Both the position numbers and the translations under genes were made by a program. A DNA stretch of 64,000 bases, from NCBI GenBank assembly GCA_900470965.1, contig UCCS01000018.1, positions 1 to 64,000 of the forward strand, given 5' to 3'. Position 1 is the first letter of the stretch. Each line of letters begins with the position of its first letter. This stretch comes from Hyphomicrobiales bacterium (lineage in GTDB: Bacteria; Pseudomonadota; Alphaproteobacteria; Rhizobiales; Rhizobiaceae). The notes under the pieces were generated by a model. The model did not search any database. It saw only the letters and a program-made list of their open reading frames with translations, and had not been told where the DNA came from. Positions 16,846 to 24,688 of the stretch are shown here, in pieces.

Positions 16846-17270
16846 AACCTTCCCTTTCGAAGTTCATGACGAGATTTGTCTGCCAGAAGAACCGTCGCCC
16901 ATGAGCTTGAAAATCCGCCCATGATGACCAGCAATCTCGGGTTCAAAAAAAGCTCAGTGCATCGCGCTCAAAGATTCCCGCTTCCTCTTTGTCCATAAGT
17001 GCTGAGTATCTGACCACAACGGCGGCCAGGATTGCAGAGAATTTGCGCTCCATGTCTTGGCTCCCAACATGAACTCCGCGCTACAAACCGTACATGATTT
17101 CGCCGCATGTTTCACGCGCGCCCGAATAGTCGCCCCCGAGGAGCGGAGTTACAATCCACCAAAGCGTGGTGGTGCTCCAAGCCTCCAAGGCCTCGTTTCA
17201 CTCGAATCGATGCCAACTCATCTGATCCGCCATTGGATCAGCAAAAGCGTCACACCCAACAACAGCAAAT
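16846..17270. other. Intergenic region, no gene recognised
   Basis: About 425 bases between the divergent MOSC-fusion gene and the small frame at 17271. It holds their promoters. A frame at 17057-17278 has no ribosome site or recognisable domain. Confidence 0.35.
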
Positions 17271-17516
17271 ATGAGTAAGAGCCAGATCTCCGATGGAAAT
17301 ACCGGGTCAGTTCCTAGTGGAAATCAACAGATTAGCGATATTTACAATTCTTTTTTAAGGGACATAGTGCAGCAGGATATGGCCGAGTGCTGGCGGCTGA
17401 AAGTTGGCGAAATCGATCTGGCCCAGTCCAAGGAAAGTGCACGTGAACACGAAAACCTGCGAACGCGTCAGTGGCATAAACTGCGCCATGGGCGCAAAAA
17501 GTCGCTCAGGCCGTAG
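17271..17516 (+). CDS. Hypothetical small polar protein
   Basis: 81 residues starting MSKSQISDGNTGSVPSGNQQ. The N-terminus is Ser/Gly/Asn-rich, the middle is a predicted helix (ISDIYNSFLRDIVQQDMAEC) and the tail is strongly basic (RTRQWHKLRHGRKKSLRP). No good ribosome site precedes it. It lies 33 nt upstream of the next gene in the same orientation, which is the main reason to list it. Not recognised; it may not be translated. Confidence 0.3.
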   Translation: MSKSQISDGNTGSVPSGNQQISDIYNSFLRDIVQQDMAECWRLKVGEIDLAQSKESAREHENLRTRQWHKLRHGRKKSLRP

Positions 17517-17549
17517 CTTGCCCAATTCATCCTTGCTTGGAGATGTCCG

Positions 17550-18479
17550 TTGAGTTTCATATCGACTGCAATGCGCTCCGCCACGAATGCGCCGACGGTT
17601 TTGACAGTCGAAGCTATTTTGGAAAATCGCTTTTACGCGCACGCCCTAAAGGATGCCGCGCTGAAGCTTATTGCCATGCACGATGCCGCACCTCGTATCG
17701 TCCGCTACACCGCAGATATGAAACGATGGTTGCTGACACAGTCAATTCTAGCTTTTCATTTTCAGCGTGTCACGTCGCCGTCTCATCCGGGCCTTACGGC
17801 CGCCAAACTGAATGCCCTCATCGCTGAGAGTAAAGTTGCCTCCAAGAACACGGCGTTCGCACATCTCGCAGAGATGCGCAATTACGGTCTCTTGGTTGAT
17901 ACTCATGAGAGCGGGGACAGGCGCGTTCGCCAGCTCAGAATTTCTGAAACTGCCGAAACCTTGATCCGCGAATGGTTCAACGAACATTTGAAATCACTCG
18001 ACATGCTCGATCGGGGCACGCGATTCGCGCGATCATCAGCCGATCGGCGCTTGCTTTGGTACGCGCAGCCAAGAATGTCCCAGAGCCTCTTTCACGATCC
18101 AAACTGGACCAGCCCTCCGCAGACGGTGGACGCTTTCGTCCGAACCGCTTCCGGCAGCAACATCCTGCATGACCTGATGTCTCGCGTACCCCCGGCAAAG
18201 GAACTGGAGCCGCGCATGTCTATTGGTCCTTTGCGCATCGCAGAGTTCTTCAAGCGCTACGCCATCTCCCGGACCCATGCACGGCGCCTTTTCGATCGCG
18301 CTCACTTGCTTGAGACTTGTGGATGGAACCTCTGCAACAGCGGTGATTTCTGGCTTGGAGCAGAGCTGATCCGCGACTATCGACATTGGCAAGCTGTGAA
18401 GTTTGCCGCAATCGACGAAGCGTTCGAATGGGCCTACTGTCATCTATCCGAGCCAACTGATGAGCAACAACAGGATTGA
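17550..18479 (+). CDS. Conserved-looking hypothetical protein with a possible winged-helix region
   Basis: 309 residues from a TTG at 17550 with GGAG about 6-9 nt upstream (ATG at 17571 is the alternative). Residues 60-130 look like a winged helix-turn-helix: a helix pair around SPSHPGLTAAKLNALIAESK and NTAFAHLAEMRNYGLLVDT, followed by a basic wing GDRRVRQLRIS. Residues 225-265 (MSIGPLRIAEFFKRYAISRT and HARRLFDRAHLL) look like a second such unit. There is no signal peptide or membrane segment. Two DNA-binding-like units would suit a regulator, but no family is recognised and the neighbours give no hint. Confidence 0.55.
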   Translation: MSFISTAMRSATNAPTVLTVEAILENRFYAHALKDAALKLIAMHDAAPRIVRYTADMKRWLLTQSILAFHFQRVTSPSHPGLTAAKLNALIAESKVASKNTAFAHLAEMRNYGLLVDTHESGDRRVRQLRISETAETLIREWFNEHLKSLDMLDRGTRFARSSADRRLLWYAQPRMSQSLFHDPNWTSPPQTVDAFVRTASGSNILHDLMSRVPPAKELEPRMSIGPLRIAEFFKRYAISRTHARRLFDRAHLLETCGWNLCNSGDFWLGAELIRDYRHWQAVKFAAIDEAFEWAYCHLSEPTDEQQQD

Positions 18480-19059
18480 GCTCTTGGCGCGGCAGCGCAA
18501 GACTTAGTGGGCTTACATCCACCTCGTGCTCGCAAACTACTAGCGGCGCGATGCCGCCAACGCACGTCGAGTGACCCGCCGAAAAGAGTGGCTGCTCCAC
18601 CATTTCGTCATCGACCTCGATAATTGCCTGCAGGCGCGTCCCGGCTGGCACTTCCTCGGCAATGCGGGCGATCGCAGGCTGCTGGACCTCAACGAAGATC
18701 CTTCCTTGCTGGCGGAACCCGGCGTCGGTTTGCAAGATCAAGAGCAGCACGCGCCATCGCCCGCGGGATCGCGATGATCGGTACGGCAAAGCTCGCGTTT
18801 TTGGATCCTGGTAGATCATTCTCTTGCCAAGTCCGGTCGTCGCCTCTCGGCGCCACCAACCGCTAAACAGCTCGGTTCTTAAAGCTGCTCCCCGTACAGG
18901 ACCTCAGTCCGGCGGCTTCACTGACCCCGGGGCACTGATCATCCGGTCGCCACCTGCCCATTTCCTGCTGTGACATGAAGTTGGAAATTCAGGACGCCGG
19001 GGCGAACGAAGGCGAGATGCGTCCCGTCGCTCCAGGCGGCTCGGCGATCGAATAAAGAA
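18480..19059. other. Gene-free stretch, possibly decayed sequence
   Basis: Frames on both strands are short or overlap the end of the previous gene in antisense. The minus-strand translation around 18580-18780 contains a protein-like patch (IARIAEEVPAGTRLQAIIEV) without a start site or recognisable family, so it may be a remnant. No rRNA, tRNA or insertion-sequence end is apparent. Confidence 0.35.
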
Positions 19060-20382
19060 CTATTCCTCGCGGAACGCCCGGTTGAATTGATCACTGAGCG
19101 GCTTCGCGAGGAACGACATAGCTGTTCGCTCTTTAGTCGAGACGAAGACTTCGACAGGCATGCCGGGAAGAAGCCTCCTGTTTCCAAGTTTTGCGAGCTC
19201 GGTTGCGGTCACGGCTACGTCGACAAGGTAAAATATCTGGCCTGTTGCTGCATCTGTGCTGGTGGCTGCGGAGACATAAGCGATGCTGCCGTCAAGCTCC
19301 GGCGTTGCACGCTGGTTGAAGGCGGAGAAGCGCATCCTGGCGTCCTGGCCAATGAAAACCTGGTCGATATCGGTAGGCGAAAGCCTCGCCTCTATCTTTA
19401 GTGAAGCGTCGACCGGCACCAACGTCACCAGTTTTTCAGCCGGCGTAATGACGCCGCCGATCGTATGGACGAAAAGCTCGTTCACTGTCCCGGCCAGTGG
19501 CGCCCGAATATCGGTCCGTGATAGCCGGTCTTCGACAGCGACACGTCGTTCCCGCAATTCGGATAGCTTCGGTTCGACGACGCTTAGCTCTCGTTGCGCC
19601 TCGGTGCGCGCAGCTTCATCGATGGCAATGATCTGGATCTGAATCTCACTCATCCGTGCTCTCGATCGTGCAATATTGGCCTGGATCTCCCCGCTCTCTC
19701 CCGTCAGCTTCGCGAGTTCGCGATCGATCACGTATTTGCGGGAAGTGTCGACGAGCTTCTTTTCCGCCAGACCTTTGATCTTGATATGTTCGGTCCTCAC
19801 GAGATCGAGTTCGTCGGCCTTTGCTGCATGCTGCGCGACGAGGCCTTTCAGTTCCTCCTCAAGTTGGGATATTCCGTACTGAAGCTGCTGTTTCTGGTTT
19901 TGCCTGTTGCGACGATTTCCATCGAACAATCGCCGCTCACCGGATGAGATAAGCGGGAATTCGGCGCTGAACGCCGGCTCAAAAATGAGTTCATCCTGAT
20001 TGTCCCGCTCGGCGATCAGGCGCGCCTGGCGTGCCGCCAGCTCGATGAGCTGCGTCTTGACGATGGACAATTCGGCGCGTGTCTGGGCATCGTCGAGGCG
20101 CAGCATGACCTGCCCCTTGCTCACGACATCCCCTTCCTTGACCGCGATTTCACTGACGATCCCGCCATCCCGATGCTGGATCGACTTCAGGTTCCGATCG
20201 ACCTTGATGACGCCTGATGCGATGATCGCGCCTTGCAGCTGGGTCGTCGCCGCCCATCCGCCGGCCCCTGCAAAGAGCAGGAGGCCAAGCGCAATACCGG
20301 CCAGAATTCGCGATGTGACAGGGAACGTGTTGTTTGCCTCAGGTGGGGGAGCAGATTGGGTTTGCGATTGCTTCAAAGACAC
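19060..20382 (-). CDS. HlyD-family type I secretion membrane fusion protein (PrsE-like)
   Basis: 440 residues with a GTG start at 20382, preceded by GGGGAG at 7 nt. A short cytoplasmic N-terminus is followed by one membrane segment at about 27-48 (ILAGIALGLLLFAGAGGWAA). Then comes the biotinyl-lipoyl-like hairpin (GAIIASGVIKVDRNLKSIQH, VKEGDVVSKGQVMLRLDD), long coiled-coil arms (about 90-290) and the beta-barrel (DIRAPLAGTVNELFVHTIGG, LPGMPVEVFVSTKERTA). It links the inner-membrane ABC exporter to a TolC-like outer-membrane channel; none is encoded here, so a genomic one must serve. It follows the membrane-anchored RTX gene by 14 nt. Confidence 0.93.
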   Translation of the reverse strand: MSLKQSQTQSAPPPEANNTFPVTSRILAGIALGLLLFAGAGGWAATTQLQGAIIASGVIKVDRNLKSIQHRDGGIVSEIAVKEGDVVSKGQVMLRLDDAQTRAELSIVKTQLIELAARQARLIAERDNQDELIFEPAFSAEFPLISSGERRLFDGNRRNRQNQKQQLQYGISQLEEELKGLVAQHAAKADELDLVRTEHIKIKGLAEKKLVDTSRKYVIDRELAKLTGESGEIQANIARSRARMSEIQIQIIAIDEAARTEAQRELSVVEPKLSELRERRVAVEDRLSRTDIRAPLAGTVNELFVHTIGGVITPAEKLVTLVPVDASLKIEARLSPTDIDQVFIGQDARMRFSAFNQRATPELDGSIAYVSAATSTDAATGQIFYLVDVAVTATELAKLGNRRLLPGMPVEVFVSTKERTAMSFLAKPLSDQFNRAFREE

Positions 20383-20396
20383 GTCTTGTCTCCCCT

Positions 20397-22856
20397 TCAG
20401 GTATTTTCGACGATCACGAGGAGATGGTGCCCCGTCAGATTGATCGTCATTTCATAGTGCTGATCCTTGTCCATATCGACTTCGATGAAGGTACGGCTCA
20501 TGTCATCCGTTCCCTCATGACGTACGCGTATCGGCAGGGGCTGGGAGTCGGCCTTCTCGCCGTAAATATCCTCGAAGCGATCCTCCAGACCGTCCATGAC
20601 CTCCTCGAAGATCTTGTACCTGGACACGTCGATACGGTCCCCGACCATGAAGTCCAGAATCTGATGGACGACCTCGGCACTCTCGCTCGCAGGAACGCTG
20701 AACTCGAAAGTGTCGTTGCCCGCGCCGCCTTCGACGACAACAGCCACCGGTCCGGCCCGGACGACGTCATCGCCCGAACCGCCGATAATTTTCTCGAATC
20801 CGTCGATGCCATCATGGCCGACATCGAAACCGGTGGCCTTGCCGGTCGTCAGGTCGATAAGCACCCCGTGGGCGGCCTGCGAATAGTCGATCGTGTCGAA
20901 ACCGTCCTCACCCCGGAATTCGTCATCCGAGGCGTCGGCAGCCGCGGTAATCGTGTCATCGCCTTTGCCGGCGAGAATACAATCGGCATCGTCCCCGTCC
21001 CGCAGAAGGTCGTCACCTTCGCCGGTCCTGATGATCTCGAAGTTGCTTATCCCGTCGGTGCCGATCTCCTGACCGGACGCGTTCGCAGCAGCGAGGTCAA
21101 CGACGACAGACATGAGCGCGGCCGAATAGTCGAGCGTGTCCATTCCGTTTCCGCCATCATAGTTGTCTGCCACGCAATCGAGGTCGCCTTTGATGATATC
21201 GTTACCATCACCGCCGTGGACGACATCCGAAGCGCCTCCGCCGCTCAGATGGTCATCGCCACCGTTGCCATGTATCTCTTCAGCCCCGGCACTGCCGGTG
21301 ACGGCGTCGTCGTTTGCGCCAGCATGCACGATTTCGAAGTTCGAAATCGAGTCGGTGCCGATCTCAGCTCCGGAAGCGCTGCCATCTGCCAGATTGATCT
21401 CCGCCACCTCCACAAGCGCAGAATAATCGAGACTGTCGATCCCGGTTCCGCCGTCGTAAGTATCGTTGACCCGGTCACCATCACCGGCAACCGTGTCGTT
21501 GCCACCCTCCCCGTTGACCGTGTCCTGGCCACTGCCGCCGCGCAGCACATCGTTGCCCGTGCCGCCGGCAAGGTCGTCGTTGCCGCCTCCCCCCTCAAGA
21601 ACGTCGTTGCCGTCATCGCCTTTCAAAGCGTCATCGCCGTCGCCTCCGTGCAGGATGTCGCCGTCGGCACCGCCGCTCAGCAGATCGTCGCCGGCGTCTC
21701 CGAAGATACTGTCGCGGCCCTCTTCGCCATACAGCCGGTCATTGCCGGCGCCTCCAAAGATCGTGTCGTCGCCGAGGCCAGCGAGGACAATGTCATTGCC
21801 TCTGCCCGCAAAGATCGTATCGTCTCCGCTGCCGCCAACGATATTGTCGTTTCCATCGCCGGCATCCACGGTATCGCTTCCGTCTCTGGCGTCGATATTG
21901 TCATCGCCGGCCAGTCCGTCGATATCATCAACGCAGCTGGTACCAACGAGCAGGTCGTCTCCTTCAGTGCCGGTTATTGGTGCAGCCTCGACGACGGAGA
22001 AATGGGCAGTCTGCTGCACCGAGGCCGTGCCGTCGGTAATCTGGTAGTGGATGGTCACGGGGCCGAACCCTTCGGCCTCATAAGACCATCCACCGTCTGT
22101 CTGCACCAGCTTGCCGGATGAGACTTTGACGTCCTTGACCGAGAGCGCGTCTCCATCGGGGTCCGATGTGCCACGCAAAAAATCGGCCAAGCCGATCAAG
22201 GCAATCGCGCAACCGGAAACATCAGCTAGCGTCACCGGGTTGCTAACACGCGGCGCGCGGTTGTGTGCCTTCTCCTGCTGAACCGGCTTATCCTCTTTCG
22301 CTTGCGGTGTGGCTGAGGTTGCTCTGTCAGCACCTGTCCAGGCCTGGTCCTTGGACATGCGCAAGGGAACGATTGATGCTGGTTTGGTGACCGTCCAGGC
22401 ATTGTCGTTGGATGCGTGGAAGGAAACGGAGATCCCGCCTGACGTTTTCAGGAGAGTAAGGCTTGGCAGGTTCAGCCTGCCGAATTCTATCGGCGGAGAG
22501 TCCGATTGGAGGTAGCTCACGGCGTTCTTATGGTTGGACAGATGCACTCCCGCCTTCTTTGGAGCCGGTGCAGCCTCCTCTTCTTCGATCGTTGTTCTGG
22601 CTAAAGAGCCCGTGGTGACGGGATCAGTCGCCGGCAGGGCCTCGTCGGCATCCGAGGATGGCCGCGGGGCCGTCTCTTCGACCGGCAGGCCTTCGTGCGG
22701 CCCTGACAGCGCGCTCTTCAGATAAAGCGCGAATCCCGTGAGAAAGAGCGTGAGCAACATCGGCACTTTCGTGTTTTTGTCCTCATTCTTGAGAACATAG
22801 CGATCGTGCGGGTCGTGATCTTCCTTGGCGGTTTTGGTTGCCTTTACCTCGATCAT
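20397..22856 (-). CDS. Membrane-anchored RTX calcium-binding protein
   Basis: 819 residues. A charged N-terminus (MIEVKATKTAKEDHDPHDRY) leads to one hydrophobic segment at about 33-50 (VPMLLTLFLTGFALYLKSAL), then a long Pro/Ala/Glu-rich spacer. Near 215-300 comes a cadherin-like or VCBS-type module (SDPDGDALSVKDVKVSSGKL). From about 300 there are many GGxGxDxxx nonapeptides in at least four blocks, interrupted by IGTDGISNFEII-type spacers. The end (TINLTGHHLLVIVENT) lacks the usual hydrophobic secretion tail. An N-terminal anchor on an RTX protein encoded between ABC exporter and adaptor genes is unusual: it could be retained at the membrane as a scaffold or Ca2+ sensor rather than exported. 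Its start overlaps the exporter stop by 4 nt. Confidence 0.85.
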   Translation of the reverse strand: MIEVKATKTAKEDHDPHDRYVLKNEDKNTKVPMLLTLFLTGFALYLKSALSGPHEGLPVEETAPRPSSDADEALPATDPVTTGSLARTTIEEEEAAPAPKKAGVHLSNHKNAVSYLQSDSPPIEFGRLNLPSLTLLKTSGGISVSFHASNDNAWTVTKPASIVPLRMSKDQAWTGADRATSATPQAKEDKPVQQEKAHNRAPRVSNPVTLADVSGCAIALIGLADFLRGTSDPDGDALSVKDVKVSSGKLVQTDGGWSYEAEGFGPVTIHYQITDGTASVQQTAHFSVVEAAPITGTEGDDLLVGTSCVDDIDGLAGDDNIDARDGSDTVDAGDGNDNIVGGSGDDTIFAGRGNDIVLAGLGDDTIFGGAGNDRLYGEEGRDSIFGDAGDDLLSGGADGDILHGGDGDDALKGDDGNDVLEGGGGNDDLAGGTGNDVLRGGSGQDTVNGEGGNDTVAGDGDRVNDTYDGGTGIDSLDYSALVEVAEINLADGSASGAEIGTDSISNFEIVHAGANDDAVTGSAGAEEIHGNGGDDHLSGGGASDVVHGGDGNDIIKGDLDCVADNYDGGNGMDTLDYSAALMSVVVDLAAANASGQEIGTDGISNFEIIRTGEGDDLLRDGDDADCILAGKGDDTITAAADASDDEFRGEDGFDTIDYSQAAHGVLIDLTTGKATGFDVGHDGIDGFEKIIGGSGDDVVRAGPVAVVVEGGAGNDTFEFSVPASESAEVVHQILDFMVGDRIDVSRYKIFEEVMDGLEDRFEDIYGEKADSQPLPIRVRHEGTDDMSRTFIEVDMDKDQHYEMTINLTGHHLLVIVENT
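21450..21920 (-). repeat. RTX nonapeptide-coding repeat block
   Basis: Tandem 27-base units encoding GGxGxDxux, for example GGSGDDTIFAGRGND and GGAGNDRLYGEEGRD. Each half-site binds Ca2+ in the folded beta-roll. The units vary at the third codon base, so the DNA repeat is imperfect. Confidence 0.8.
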
Positions 22857-24628
22857 TCTGACATCCTCGCTGTAATACGCGAGCCGACCTGTGTTGCGGC
22901 CGCAGGTTTGCTGCCAGTGTCCGCCACCGATGGCTTGAGGATGTCGTCCTTGGGTCCGAACGCTATCATCTTTCCATTCTGGATAACGGCAACCATATCA
23001 ACGGCGGCGAGCGCGCTCGGCCGGTGAGCGATGACGATCGCGATGCCACCGCGGGCGCGGACTGCCTTGATCGTCTGGGTAAGTGCTACCTCGCCTTCGC
23101 CATCCAGGTTCGAATTGGGCTCATCCATGATGACGATGAAGGGATTGCGGTAGAGCGCCCTTGCAAGACCGATGCGCTGGCGCTGCCCGGCAGAAAGCGA
23201 GATGCCCTGGGGACCGAGGGCTGTGCGGTAGCCATCGGGCATACGCACGACCATTTCATGAATACCCGTTGTTTGAGCGGCTTCGACGATCGCGCGCGGA
23301 TCGACCTGTGGCTCGAGGCGCGAGATGTTTTCCTCGATCGTCGCGTCCAGGAGCGCTACATCCTGCGGCAGGTATCCGACGTGCTGGCCGAGATCCGTAT
23401 CCGACCATTGCGTGAGCTCAGCATCGTCGAGTCTGACGCTGCCGCGAAGGGTCGGCCAGACGCCGGTCAAGGCGCGCGCGAGCGTCGTCTTGCCGCCACC
23501 GCTTGGACCGATAATGCCAAGCGCCTGCCCTGCGGCGATCTCGAAGCTGACTTCACTGAGAAGAACCCTTCCCGAGCCAGGCGCAGCAACTGTTATCTTC
23601 TCGACCTTCAGCGAATGGGCGGGTGCTGGCAGCGCCATCGGCGGAACAGTGCCCGAAAGCGCGATGACCGTCTCCTTCAGCCGGTTGAAGGCCGTGCGGG
23701 CGGCGACAAAACCCTTCCAGTTGCCAATTGCGAGATCCACGGGCGCAAGCGCGCGTGCGGAGGCAACCGAAGCGGCGATGATTGCGCCCGCCGACAGCTC
23801 TCCTTGGATCGTCAACCATGCGCCGAGGCCAAGCACGGAAGACTGCAGGATCATGCGCAGCACACGGGAAATCGCCCCGAAGGTGCCGCTTATGTCGTTG
23901 GTGCGCGTCTGCAGCTCGAGATGGTCCTGATTGGCGCGGTTGAAACGATCAACCGCGCGCCCCGCAAAGCCCATCGCCTTCAAGATATCGGCGTTGCGAG
24001 CATTGGAATCGGCAATCGCGTTGCGCTCTATTCCCGATTTATGCGTGGCGCTCGCCAAACGACGGGTCATGAGTTCCGTCACGATCGTCAGCATCGAGAG
24101 GATGAAGGCGCCGGCGAATGTGAGCGCTCCGAGATAGGGATGGAGCATGTAGACAAAGATCAGATAGAGCGGCACCCATGGCAGGTCGAACAGGGCAACC
24201 GGGCCTTGACCGCCGAGGAAGGTGCGAACCGTATCGACATCGCGTCCGCGCTCGAGCGACTCCGCTGTCGAAAAGCCGAAGCGCGGCATGTCGATCGCGA
24301 CCTGATGCGCCATGGGAGCGATCCGGCTGTCGAGCCGGGCACCCATGCGCACGAGAATTTGTGACCGGATGATGTCGAAGAATCCCTGGAACAGATAGAG
24401 GCCGATTGCCAGTGCCGAAAGTCCAAGGAGGGTCGGGACACTGCCGCTGGTCAGCGCACGGTCATAGATCTGCAACATGTAGAAGGAACCGGTCAGCGCG
24501 AGAACGTTGATAACCCCTGACGTAATGACCAGGAATATCAATATTCCCCTTAGTCCATGGGTCAGTTTCTCGATCTGTTTGCGCTTGCTGCCGGTCAACG
24601 GAGTTTTGGGGCGCATATCGTTCACCAC
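22853..24628 (-). CDS. Type I secretion ABC exporter, permease-ATPase (PrsD-like)
   Basis: 591 residues; GTG 24628 is the frame start, and ATG 24616 (MRPKTPLTGSKRKQ) is a possible start. Residues 25-310 form six membrane segments of the exporter fold (ILIFLVITSGVINVLALTGS, LYLIFVYMLHPYLGALTFAG). The ATPase domain (335-570) carries Walker A GPSGGGKTT, signature LSAGQRQRIGLARAL, Walker B IVIMDEPNSNLD and the switch His in IVIAHR. There is no C39 peptidase domain, so it exports non-processed RTX substrates. It lies 60 nt after the giant peroxidase gene, separated by a strong hairpin, and overlaps the next gene by 4 nt. Confidence 0.93.
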   Translation of the reverse strand: MVNDMRPKTPLTGSKRKQIEKLTHGLRGILIFLVITSGVINVLALTGSFYMLQIYDRALTSGSVPTLLGLSALAIGLYLFQGFFDIIRSQILVRMGARLDSRIAPMAHQVAIDMPRFGFSTAESLERGRDVDTVRTFLGGQGPVALFDLPWVPLYLIFVYMLHPYLGALTFAGAFILSMLTIVTELMTRRLASATHKSGIERNAIADSNARNADILKAMGFAGRAVDRFNRANQDHLELQTRTNDISGTFGAISRVLRMILQSSVLGLGAWLTIQGELSAGAIIAASVASARALAPVDLAIGNWKGFVAARTAFNRLKETVIALSGTVPPMALPAPAHSLKVEKITVAAPGSGRVLLSEVSFEIAAGQALGIIGPSGGGKTTLARALTGVWPTLRGSVRLDDAELTQWSDTDLGQHVGYLPQDVALLDATIEENISRLEPQVDPRAIVEAAQTTGIHEMVVRMPDGYRTALGPQGISLSAGQRQRIGLARALYRNPFIVIMDEPNSNLDGEGEVALTQTIKAVRARGGIAIVIAHRPSALAAVDMVAVIQNGKMIAFGPKDDILKPSVADTGSKPAAATQVGSRITARMSE

Positions 24629-24647
24629 TTCCTGCTTATACTGGGCT

Positions 24648-24680
24648 ATGCGGCGCGCCGGTCGGACCGGCGCGCCGCAT
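24648..24680 (-). terminator. Perfect 16-bp hairpin between peroxidase and exporter genes
   Basis: Arms ATGCGGCGCGCCGGTC and GACCGGCGCGCCGCAT with a single central G. This is the strongest dyad seen in the window. It fills the 60-nt gap between the stop of the giant RTX peroxidase and the exporter start. There is no T-run, so it is probably an attenuator, RNase-blocking structure or Rho-sensitive site that sets effector-to-machinery ratio. Its effect is inferred. Confidence 0.7.
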
Positions 24681-24688
24681 TTGACGCA

